This document shows positions 14,993 through 21,610 of a stretch of 21,610 nt of DNA, piece after piece. The DNA is from an uncultured Acetatifactor sp. (GTDB lineage: Bacteria; Bacillota; Clostridia; Lachnospirales; Lachnospiraceae). Within the stretch, counting starts at the first letter, position 1. Every line of letters begins with the position of its first letter. Position numbers and translations under genes: made by a program. The stretch spans positions 1-21,610 of the forward strand of contig CAJUNZ010000048.1 of the NCBI GenBank assembly GCA_910587755.1. Reading direction: 5' to 3'. Below the pieces are notes generated by a model. It saw only the letters and a list, made by a program, of their open reading frames with translations, did not search any database and was not told the origin of the DNA.

Positions 14993-15005
14993 CAGGTATA
15001 ACCTG
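14993..15005. repeat. Short perfect palindrome between ilvN (second copy) and ilvC
   Basis: CAGGT-ata-ACCTG, two 5-bp arms around 3 nt, lies in the 77-nt gap. It could be a small hairpin or operator half-sites; there is no T-run. Such short inverted repeats also arise by chance. Confidence 0.3.
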
Positions 15006-15016
15006 GAGCTAACTTG

Positions 15017-15514
15017 TTAAATATAGACAATCTCCTCTGTTCCCCTGCCCAGGCCTGCGATACCGGTTCTGGCCTGCTCCAGGATCTCATATCCTTCCAG
15101 AAGACCGATAAAGGCGTCAATCTTCTGCTGATTGCCCGTGAGCTCAATCATAAGGCTTTCCGGCGCCACATCGATAATCTTGGCGCGGAAGATATCGGAA
15201 ACCGCAATGATGCTCTGTCTCTGCTCCGCCGAAGCCCGCACCTTGATCATAATCAGCTCCCGGAACACGCTGCTCTCCGGCTTCAGTTCCCGGATGCTGC
15301 GCACATCCTCCAGCTTGGCCACCTGCTTCTCGATCTGCTCCAGGATCTCATCGTCCCCCGAGGCCACAATGGTGATCCTGGTGATGAGAGGATCTGCGGT
15401 GACGCCTGCGGTGATGCTCTCCACATTGTAGCCCCTTCTGGAGAACAGGCCCGCAATACGGCTCAAAACACCGGATGTATTATTTACAAGAAGCTGAAAT
15501 ACTTTTTTCTGCAT
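15017..15514 (-). CDS. ilvN: Acetolactate synthase small (regulatory) subunit, copy next to ilvC
   Basis: A 165-residue protein with an N-terminal ACT domain (about 3-75) and the C-terminal small-subunit domain (about 80-158). By alignment from memory to E. coli IlvH, the valine-site residues are kept: Asn12, Gly15, Ser18 and Asn30 in NNTSGVLSRIAGLFSRRGYN. EQARTGIAGLGRG near the end matches the conserved E-x-A-R-[ST]-G tail. Small subunits activate the catalytic subunit and give feedback inhibition by valine. GGGAGG lies 9 nt before the ATG. A near-consensus promoter lies just upstream, so this gene and ilvC can be transcribed separately from ilvB. It is one of two unlike small-subunit genes in tandem. 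Confidence 0.94.
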   Translation of the reverse strand: MQKKVFQLLVNNTSGVLSRIAGLFSRRGYNVESITAGVTADPLITRITIVASGDDEILEQIEKQVAKLEDVRSIRELKPESSVFRELIMIKVRASAEQRQSIIAVSDIFRAKIIDVAPESLMIELTGNQQKIDAFIGLLEGYEILEQARTGIAGLGRGTEEIVYI

Positions 15515-15546
15515 TCCATTATTCCTCCCATAAGAACTCTTTTGAT

Positions 15547-15575
15547 ATCATAGCAAGTTACAAATAGAATGTCAA
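15547..15575 (-). promoter_or_regulatory. Near-consensus internal promoter for ilvN (second copy)-ilvC
   Basis: TTGACA (15575-15570), exactly 17 nt, TATGAT (15552-15547), with TGC before the -10 (extended -10). This is the best promoter match in the window. It lies wholly in the 82-nt gap between the two small-subunit genes. Confidence 0.8.
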
Positions 15576-15596
15576 CAGGCCAGCGGAAAATCCCTA

Positions 15597-16094
15597 TTAC
15601 CTGCTCTCGTCATTTTCGCTGCACTTGCACAGGGCCAGTGTCCCCGTCCGGGCCACTTCCACAATACTGATGGTCTGAAGCATGTTGATCATCAGCTTGA
15701 TCTTCTCCGGCTCATCGCAAATCTGTATCATCATAAAGTGCTTGGACATGTCCACAATCTGGGCCTTCATGATCTCACACAGCTCCATAATCTCCCGGCG
15801 GTTGTTTTTGTTGTACTTGATCTTGATCAGCATCAGCTCCCTGGTGATACACTGCCGCTCTGCAAAAGTCTTTACCTTAATGACGTCAAGCTTTTTATTC
15901 AGCTGCTTCTCAATCTGCTCTATGGTCCTCTCATCACCGCTGCTGACAATGGTCATACAGGATACAGTGCGGTCGTCCGTCTCCCCCACGGCCAGGCTGT
16001 CAATGTTAAAGCAGCGCCTGGCAAAGAGTCCCGCCACCTTGCCCAGCACACCGGACCGGTTCTCCACCAACACAGAATAAATCCTTTTTTTCAT
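15597..16094 (-). CDS. Acetolactate synthase small subunit, divergent copy next to ilvB
   Basis: Also 165 residues, with the same ACT plus C-terminal domain layout (VENRSGVLGKVAGLFARR at 10-27, IVEVARTGTLAL near the end). It is clearly a small subunit but differs strongly from the next gene. At the regulatory site Asn12, Gly15 and Asn30 are kept, but the position of E. coli IlvH Ser17 is Gly18, and the usual G-Y-N is C-F-N (Cys28, Phe29). The C-terminal half is richer in Lys, Met and Cys and ends CKCSENDESR. GGAGAGG lies 5 nt before the ATG and the gene follows ilvB by 40 nt, so it is the direct operon partner of the catalytic subunit. Whether it binds valine, another effector or none is open. 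Confidence 0.9.
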   Translation of the reverse strand: MKKRIYSVLVENRSGVLGKVAGLFARRCFNIDSLAVGETDDRTVSCMTIVSSGDERTIEQIEKQLNKKLDVIKVKTFAERQCITRELMLIKIKYNKNNRREIMELCEIMKAQIVDMSKHFMMIQICDEPEKIKLMINMLQTISIVEVARTGTLALCKCSENDESR

Positions 16095-16134
16095 TCTATC
16101 CTCTCCAATTCAACTCCCCGGCAGAATCCGTCTC

Positions 16135-17748
16135 TCACACCAGATCCATGGGATCAATCACACACTCCAGCAGCATGGAGGCGTCCTCCCGCAGGAAGGC
16201 CTCAATGGTCTCGTCACATTTCTCCATGTCCGTCAGCCGCAGAAAAGGAATCCCATATGCCTGGGAGAGCTTTTCCAGGTCAGGGCTGCCTGACAGGTCC
16301 ACCACAGAGTAATGATCCTTATAGGTAAAATGCTGGAACTGGCGTACCATCCCCAGGAAATTGTTCTTCAGCACCACGATCTTCACCGGGATATCATGCT
16401 GGCACATGGTGGCAAGCTCCATCATGGACATCTGGAAGGAGCCGTCCCCGCAGACCGCCACCACCTGCCTCTCCGGCACGGCTGTCTTCACGCCCATGGC
16501 CGCAGGGATGGAATACCCCATGGTCCCCATGCCCCCGGTGGTGAGAAACTTGCCCTTTTTCACCTTTGCATAACCGCAGGACCAGATCTGATTCTGCCCC
16601 ACATCCGCCACATAGACACCGGTCTCCTCCATGTGGTCTGTGAGCCGGGTGATAAATTCCGCCGGGTCCACATAGGCAGGATCCGGAATGCGCTTCTTGG
16701 CCAGTTTGTGCCGATAGTCGTCCAGGGTGCTGATCCACTCCTTGCAGCTGCAGGTGAATTCTTCCCTGGCGAAATCCTCAAAAATACACTTGGCATCCCC
16801 CACCAGAGGAATGGTAGGGCCTGCGTTCTTGCCGATCTCCGCAGGGTCCACGTCGATATGTACCAGGACTTTGTCCTTGGTGATCAGATCCGGCTGGTTT
16901 ACAGCCCTGTCAGCCACCCTGGCCCCCACCATAATCAGCATGTCCGACTCATTCATGGCGCGGTTGGCATAGGGCTTTCCATTGTTTCCAACCATTCCAT
17001 AGTACAGCGGGTGATCCGTGGGCATAACCCCGATACCCATCATGGTGGACACCACAGGCACTCCGTGAGTCTCCGCAAACCTGCGCAGCTCCTCCTGTGC
17101 CTCGCTCAGAAGCACTCCGCCCCCTGCACAGATCAGGGGCCTCTTGGCCTTCTCCAACTGTGCCGCCACCTTCCGGATCTGCACCGCGTGTCCCTTTACG
17201 GTGGGCTTGTAGGTGCGCAGGGAGACTTCCTCCGGATATTTGAATTTGCTGATGAGAGCATTCTGGACGTCAATGGGCACGTCAATCAGCACAGGGCCCT
17301 TCCTGCCCGTGTTTGCAATGTGGAAAGCCTCTTTGAACACCCTGGGAATGTCGTTCACATCCTTCACCAGGTAGCTGTATTTTACAAAGGATTCCACCGC
17401 CCCCGTGATGTCGGCTTCCTGGAACACATCGCTGCCCAGAAGCTCACTGTTCACCTGGCCGGTGATACAGATCAGAGGTATGCTGTCCGCAAAGGCAGTG
17501 GCTATGCCGGTGATCACATTGGTGGCGCCGGGGCCGGAAGTGACCGCGCACACACCCGGTTTTCCCGTGACTCTGGAGACGCCGCTGGCCGCATGGGCGG
17601 CATTCTGCTCCGTCCTGACCAGGATCGTCCTGATCCGGGACTCCAGTATGCTGTTATAAAATGGACAGATCGCCACACCCGGATATCCAAATACCGTGGT
17701 AACTCCCTCTGCCTCCAGGCACTTAATCATGGCATCCGCACCTATCAT
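16135..17748 (-). CDS. ilvB: Acetolactate synthase large (catalytic) subunit
   Basis: A 537-residue thiamine-diphosphate enzyme. The N-terminal PYR domain has the catalytic Glu47 in RTEQNAAHAASG and then GPGATNVITGIATAF. The central FAD-type domain spans about 180-330. The C-terminal PP domain has GDGSFQMS (434-441) to KNN at 461-463, the Mg/ThDP motif. It condenses two pyruvates, or pyruvate and 2-oxobutyrate, as the first common step of valine, leucine and isoleucine synthesis. The FAD-domain pattern and the two adjacent small subunits favour the anabolic AHAS over a catabolic AlsS. ATG at 17748 follows AGGAGG by 8 nt; an upstream in-frame ATG (17808) has no ribosome site. It lies about 100 nt after metH with no promoter visible between, suggesting co-transcription. 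Confidence 0.96.
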   Translation of the reverse strand: MIGADAMIKCLEAEGVTTVFGYPGVAICPFYNSILESRIRTILVRTEQNAAHAASGVSRVTGKPGVCAVTSGPGATNVITGIATAFADSIPLICITGQVNSELLGSDVFQEADITGAVESFVKYSYLVKDVNDIPRVFKEAFHIANTGRKGPVLIDVPIDVQNALISKFKYPEEVSLRTYKPTVKGHAVQIRKVAAQLEKAKRPLICAGGGVLLSEAQEELRRFAETHGVPVVSTMMGIGVMPTDHPLYYGMVGNNGKPYANRAMNESDMLIMVGARVADRAVNQPDLITKDKVLVHIDVDPAEIGKNAGPTIPLVGDAKCIFEDFAREEFTCSCKEWISTLDDYRHKLAKKRIPDPAYVDPAEFITRLTDHMEETGVYVADVGQNQIWSCGYAKVKKGKFLTTGGMGTMGYSIPAAMGVKTAVPERQVVAVCGDGSFQMSMMELATMCQHDIPVKIVVLKNNFLGMVRQFQHFTYKDHYSVVDLSGSPDLEKLSQAYGIPFLRLTDMEKCDETIEAFLREDASMLLECVIDPMDLV

Positions 17749-17849
17749 CTCATCTTCCTCCTGTCTTAACCTGAACCTGTTTCCTCCTGCACTGCAATAT
17801 CCATCCACAGCAGCGGTTCCCGGCTGCCGCGCTTTTGCCTCAACCGGCT

Positions 17850-20480
17850 TCAGCTCTCTGCCGGGGTGATGTTTTCTCCCTCCTGGACAAGTCTTTTTGC
17901 CAGATGCACCGCCTCCGCCGCGTCCGCTGAATAGCCGTCCGCGCCGATCTCGTCCGCATATTCCCGGGTGATCACCGCTCCTCCCACCATGATCCTGGCG
18001 CCGACTTTCTCTCTTCTGGCAAGGTCGATAACCTCTTTCATGCGCCGCATGGTCGTGGTCATCAGGGCGGACAGAGCAATAATGCGGGCATGGTTCTCCC
18101 TGGCTGTCCGGACAATCTCCTCCGCCGGCACGTCCTTGCCCAGGTCAATTACCCGGAAGCCGTAATTTTTCAGCATCAGAGCCACCAGATTCTTCCCAAT
18201 GTCGTGGATATCCCCCTCCACTGTGGCAATCACCACCACCGGCATATCCGCGCCCTCCGCCTCCCGGCGCAGAAGGGGTTCCAGAACTTCAATGGACCTC
18301 TTCATGGCCTCGGCGCTGGCAATCAGCTGGGGCAGGAAATATTTTCCCTTGTCAAAAAGCTCCCCCACCTCATTGATGGCGGGCAGAAGCACCTCATTCA
18401 GCAGAGCGGAAGGATCCTCCCCCTCATCCAGAGCCTCCCTGGTTCTTGCCGCAATGCCGTTCCTGCCTCCCTGCAGAACCATGCTCCGCAGAGCCACCCG
18501 GCAGGGACGCTCCTCCCCGCCGGTTCCAGAGGCCGCTTCCGCTCCAGAGCCTCCTAAACCTTCTCCCGAACTGACCTGGTCAGTCCCGGTTCTGTCCCCG
18601 CCGGAACCCGTTCTGCCGGCTGCTTCCCCCACGACGCCTTCGGCACTGCCCCTTTTACCGGCGTTATTTCCAACGGCTGCCGCTCCGTTCCTGTCCCCCG
18701 TCTCCCCCTGCTTTCTCTCCCGGATCTCCGCCAGGGTCCCTGCGTATTCGATGTAACGCAGATCCGCCCCCTCCTTGGCCAGGAGCATGTCCGCCGCCAG
18801 GGCGCAGCCCGCCAGAAGTTCCTGGGAAGGATTGGCTATGGCCATGGTAAGCCCTTCCCTTACCGCCAGGGTCAGAAAGGCTCCGTTGACAAAACTTCTC
18901 TCAGGCAGACCAAAAGAGATATTGGACAGTCCGCAGATGGTGGCGAGTCCCTTCTCCCTGCAGAAACGGATGGTCTCCAGGGCCTCCAGGGCGGCCCTGC
19001 CGTTGGCCCCCACAGTGGTCACTAAGGCATCCACCACCACATCTTCTTTCTCCAGCCCCAGGGCGTAAGCCCTCTCCAGAATTGTCTCAATAATCTGCTG
19101 CTTCTCCTCCAGGTTCTCCGGCAGTCCCCTGTCAGACAGAGGAAGAAGAATAAACATGGCCCCGTACTTTTTCACCAGGGGCAGCAGCTTCTCAAATTTC
19201 TCCTTCTCCAGGGAGACAGAATTTACCAGCGCCCTGCCGGGATACTGCCGCAGCGCCGCCTCAAGCACATCCACATGACTGGAGTCCAGGGACAGAGGAA
19301 GATTTGTCACGCCCCCCACTTCCTCCAATGTGCGAAGCATCATTGCCTTTTCGTCGATGCCCCCCATGCCCATGTTCACATCCAGCACCCGGGCCCCGCA
19401 GGCCTCCTGCTCCTTCGCAAACTGCAGCACCTTGTCCATACACCCTTCCTTCAGCTGAGCCTGCAGGAGCTTTTTTCCGGTGGGGTTAATGCGCTCCCCC
19501 ACAATGAAAAATCCCCCCTCCAGTCCAAACTGAAAGGTCTGCCGTTCCGAGGCCAGATAACGGACGCCGGCCTCTCTCCGAGGCACCTCAGGGAGCGGGC
19601 CTTTTCCAATCCTCTGCCGCAGCCTCTCAATATGCTGGGGCGTGGTGCCGCAGCACCCTCCCAGTACAGTCGCTCCGAAGGCCGCCAGAACCGCCATCTC
19701 CTCCGCAAAATCCTCCGGATCCATGTCGTAGCAGGTGCAGCCCTTCTCGTCCAGAAAAGGCAGCCCGGCGTTGGGCTTTGCGATAATGGGGATCCTGGTA
19801 CACGCGGCCATCTCCTCAATGATCTCTTTCAATCCATTGGGGCCTGTAGAGCAGTTAACCCCCACGGCGGCGGCGCCCAGACTCTCCAGAACCACCGCCG
19901 CCGTCCGGGCATCCGTGCCATAGAGCGTCCGGCCCCTTGACTCGAAAGTCATAGTCACCATCACCGGCAGATCGCATACCTCTTTTGCGGCAATCAGCGC
20001 AGCCCTGGCCTCCGCCAGACTCATCATGGTCTCCACCACCAGCAGGTCCACCCCCGCTTCCGCCAGGGCCTCCGCCTGTTCCCTGTAGATATCCGTCAGT
20101 TCCTCCATACTCATGGGCCCCAGGGGACACAGAGGTTCCCCCGTCATGGTCATGTCCCCGGCAAGGTACACAGGATGGTCCGCTCCCTGGGCCGCCTGTC
20201 TGGAAATATCCACCAGGCCTTTGATCATAGGGCGCAGCTGCCCCTCCAGCCCATACTCCCTCAGTTTCACCCTGTTGGCGGTAAAGGTAGGCGCGTACAG
20301 AATGTCCGTGCCCGCGGCCACATATCCCTTCTGCAGCTCCAGCATAACCTGGGGATGTTCCAGGATCCACTGTTCCGGACAGACACCCCCCGGCATCCCC
20401 GCCCTGACCAGGTTGGAACCGGTGGCTCCGTCCAGATAAACATATGACCCGGTAATTTTTTGAAACGATTCTTTCGTCAT
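17850..20480 (-). CDS. metH: Cobalamin-dependent methionine synthase, short form without reactivation domain
   Basis: An 876-residue multidomain methyltransferase. Domains in order are: homocysteine binding (about 10-290) with zinc ligands Cys210 in VNCSTG and Cys276/Cys277 in GGCCGTTP; methyltetrahydrofolate (pterin) binding (about 320-580, from GGFFIVGERINPTGKK); a Gly/Ala/Ser-rich linker (about 590-658); the cobalamin cap (about 660-745); and the B12 Rossmann domain with the axial His759 in EGDIHDIGKN. The protein ends after this domain, so the AdoMet-binding reactivation domain of E. coli MetH (about 1,230 residues) is absent; a separate reactivation protein is expected elsewhere. It transfers a methyl group from methyltetrahydrofolate to homocysteine. 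GGAAGGG lies 8 nt before the ATG. A promoter overlapped by a direct repeat lies upstream; ilvB follows. Confidence 0.95.
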   Translation of the reverse strand: MTKESFQKITGSYVYLDGATGSNLVRAGMPGGVCPEQWILEHPQVMLELQKGYVAAGTDILYAPTFTANRVKLREYGLEGQLRPMIKGLVDISRQAAQGADHPVYLAGDMTMTGEPLCPLGPMSMEELTDIYREQAEALAEAGVDLLVVETMMSLAEARAALIAAKEVCDLPVMVTMTFESRGRTLYGTDARTAAVVLESLGAAAVGVNCSTGPNGLKEIIEEMAACTRIPIIAKPNAGLPFLDEKGCTCYDMDPEDFAEEMAVLAAFGATVLGGCCGTTPQHIERLRQRIGKGPLPEVPRREAGVRYLASERQTFQFGLEGGFFIVGERINPTGKKLLQAQLKEGCMDKVLQFAKEQEACGARVLDVNMGMGGIDEKAMMLRTLEEVGGVTNLPLSLDSSHVDVLEAALRQYPGRALVNSVSLEKEKFEKLLPLVKKYGAMFILLPLSDRGLPENLEEKQQIIETILERAYALGLEKEDVVVDALVTTVGANGRAALEALETIRFCREKGLATICGLSNISFGLPERSFVNGAFLTLAVREGLTMAIANPSQELLAGCALAADMLLAKEGADLRYIEYAGTLAEIRERKQGETGDRNGAAAVGNNAGKRGSAEGVVGEAAGRTGSGGDRTGTDQVSSGEGLGGSGAEAASGTGGEERPCRVALRSMVLQGGRNGIAARTREALDEGEDPSALLNEVLLPAINEVGELFDKGKYFLPQLIASAEAMKRSIEVLEPLLRREAEGADMPVVVIATVEGDIHDIGKNLVALMLKNYGFRVIDLGKDVPAEEIVRTARENHARIIALSALMTTTMRRMKEVIDLARREKVGARIMVGGAVITREYADEIGADGYSADAAEAVHLAKRLVQEGENITPAES

Positions 20481-20547
20481 ACTGCCTTCCCTTCCTGCCT
20501 TTCCCGGGGGCTCCCACTGTCCAGGCCGCTGCTGATACTTTCCCTAC

Positions 20548-20577
20548 ATCATAACACAGAAATAATTTAACCGTAAA
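20548..20577 (-). promoter_or_regulatory. Sigma-A promoter for metH (and probably ilvB)
   Basis: TTTACG (20577-20572), 18-nt spacer, TATGAT (20553-20548), with TGT before the -10 (extended -10). The leader would be about 60 nt, without an obvious SAM or B12 riboswitch fold; there is too little room for one. Confidence 0.6.
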
Positions 20578-20595
20578 GGGGGCGAATTTAACCGT
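20564..20595. promoter_or_regulatory. Operator-like 11-bp direct repeat at the metH promoter
   Basis: ACGGTTAAATT occurs twice on the minus strand (20595-20585 and 20574-20564), identical at all 11 positions with a 10-nt spacer. The period is 21 bp, about two helical turns. The proximal copy covers part of the -35 and spacer; the distal copy lies just upstream. This geometry fits a regulator binding two tandem sites on one face of the DNA. Confidence 0.6.
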
Positions 20596-20617
20596 TTCAG
20601 GGAAAAAAAGCCTCCTC

Positions 20618-21610
20618 CTACATCCGCCTGAGCCGGAAACGATTCACCAGTTCATGCAATCTTCTGGACTGGCCGGACAGTTCCGCACTGGTGACGGCAC
20701 TGTTCTGGGCAAAAGAAGAGTTGGACTGAACCACCTCGCTGATCTTATCCACATTTTCCGCAAGCTGCTCCAGCACATGCTTCTGGTTCTGTGAGGCAAA
20801 GCTGATCTTATCCATGGAGCTTAAGATCTCCTCGGAACCCTGCACCACCGCCGCCAGTGACTTTGCCGTATTCTCTGCCGTCTCCATGCCGTTTTTCACC
20901 GCTGTCCGGGAACCAGAGATCAGCTCTGTGGTCTGGTTCACTGCATCCGCACTCTTTTCTGCCAGATTCCGGATTTCATTCGCCACCACAGCAAAGCCCT
21001 TGCCCGCAATGCCGGCTCTGGATGCCTCTATGGAAGCATTCAGCGACAGCAGATTCGTCTGCATGGCGATGTCTTCAATGGTTTTGACAATTTTTTCAAT
21101 CTCCCCGGAAGAATGGCTGATGTCTGACATTGCCTGAGTGAGCTGAGCCATCTCCCTGCTGCACTCCTCAATATCCCTGCCCACCTGGGAAGCCGTGCCG
21201 TTGGCCTCCTGGGCGTCGCTGGCGTTGGCCGCCACATCCTTTGACAGACTCTCCATGGACTCCGCCAGCTGCCCGATGGCCGCCGCCTGCTCTGCCGCTC
21301 CGTCAGACAGCACCTGGGTTCCGGAGGAGACATTTTCCGAGCTTGCGGAAACCTCATCCGCCGAGAGGACAATCTGATGCAGCGTGTCGTTCAGGGACCG
21401 GGCGATCTTCTCGATAGAGACCTGAATGGGGATAAAGTCCCCGATATAATTCTGCCTGATGGTTATGTCCATATTGTTGTCCGCCATCTGTGACAGCTGC
21501 TCGGAGATATCCTTGACATAGCTGCTGATGGTGGAGCTGATATGGTTAAACGCCTGGGAAAGGTGTCCCAGCTCATCCTTGGACTTGATATCAATATGTA
21601 TATTCAGATC
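20618..21610 (-). CDS. Methyl-accepting chemotaxis protein, C-terminal part (cut by window edge)
   Basis: The last 330 residues are visible; the N-terminal sensor and membrane segments lie beyond the right edge. The visible part starts within a HAMP domain (IDIKSKDELGHLSQAFNHI) and runs into a long coiled coil. The signalling hairpin tip is MQTNLLSLNASIEASRAGIAGKGFAVVANEIRNLAEKS, quoted here only as its core IEDIAMQTNLLSLNASIEA and GKGFAVVANEIRNLAEKS. This tip contacts CheA and CheW. The second helix ends in LHELVNRFRLRRM with no CheR-docking pentapeptide. An in-frame ATG at 21487 is internal, since the HAMP frame continues upstream of it. The gene implies a motile or at least chemosensory organism. 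A T-run follows the stop, but I see no stem for a terminator. Confidence 0.95.
   Translation of the reverse strand, partial: DLNIHIDIKSKDELGHLSQAFNHISSTISSYVKDISEQLSQMADNNMDITIRQNYIGDFIPIQVSIEKIARSLNDTLHQIVLSADEVSASSENVSSGTQVLSDGAAEQAAAIGQLAESMESLSKDVAANASDAQEANGTASQVGRDIEECSREMAQLTQAMSDISHSSGEIEKIVKTIEDIAMQTNLLSLNASIEASRAGIAGKGFAVVANEIRNLAEKSADAVNQTTELISGSRTAVKNGMETAENTAKSLAAVVQGSEEILSSMDKISFASQNQKHVLEQLAENVDKISEVVQSNSSFAQNSAVTSAELSGQSRRLHELVNRFRLRRM

Noticed and set aside
17749..17849. Attenuator or leader peptide before ilvB
   Set aside because: The short in-frame extension from 17808 has no ribosome site and no run of Leu, Val or Ile codons. The local inverted repeat (GCAGC...GCTGC) has no T-run.
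20596..20617. Terminator after the chemotaxis gene
   Set aside because: There is a run of seven T just after the stop, but I could not find a stem before it.
1..21610. CRISPR arrays, tRNA/rRNA genes, insertion sequences, prophage genes
   Set aside because: I read both strands for regularly spaced repeats, RNA-gene signatures, transposases and integrases, and found none.

Overview
The window looks like a chromosomal segment of a Gram-positive, Clostridia-type bacterium, most likely Lachnospiraceae. This rests on the GC-rich codon use, strong GGAGG-type ribosome sites, sigma-A promoters of the TTGACA/TATGAT type (several with an extended TG -10), U-tailed terminators, a VanR/VanS-like two-component pair and Clostridia-like protein sequences. 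The family placement is an inference. Every gene I accept lies on the minus strand, so reading order runs from the right edge to the left edge. Fifteen genes are complete, and one at each edge is cut.

Right part (21610 to 13750): the C-terminal part of a methyl-accepting chemotaxis protein; a short-form cobalamin-dependent methionine synthase (metH) behind a promoter overlapped by an 11-bp direct repeat; then ilvB and a first acetolactate synthase small subunit. A second, different small subunit followed by ilvC sits behind its own near-consensus promoter. The block closes with two tandem terminators. It supplies the first two steps of branched-chain amino acid synthesis and links them in position to methionine/one-carbon metabolism.

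Middle (13650 to 8380): a probable four-gene envelope unit of a DedA-type membrane protein, a GT4 glycosyltransferase, an OmpR/VanR-type response regulator and a large multi-TM sensor kinase. Next comes a two-gene sugar unit with its own promoter: an ROK fructokinase-type sugar kinase translationally coupled to mannose-6-phosphate isomerase, ending in a terminator.

Left part (6350 to 1): a Uma2-family protein; leuC and leuD separated by a DUF4303-like gene; a small DUF7660-like gene; a flavodoxin-like protein; a MATE transporter; and a truncated aldo/keto reductase overlapping it by ATGA. The stretch from about 2600 to 4350, apart from leuD, is visibly richer in A+T than its flanks and holds small genes of unknown function.

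I see no rRNA, tRNA, CRISPR array, insertion sequence or prophage. The observations most worth a second look are the two unlike acetolactate synthase small subunits with an internal promoter between them, the tandem operator-like repeat at metH, the low-complexity linker inside MetH, and the DUF4303-like gene between leuC and leuD. None amounts to a clearly new system on sequence alone.
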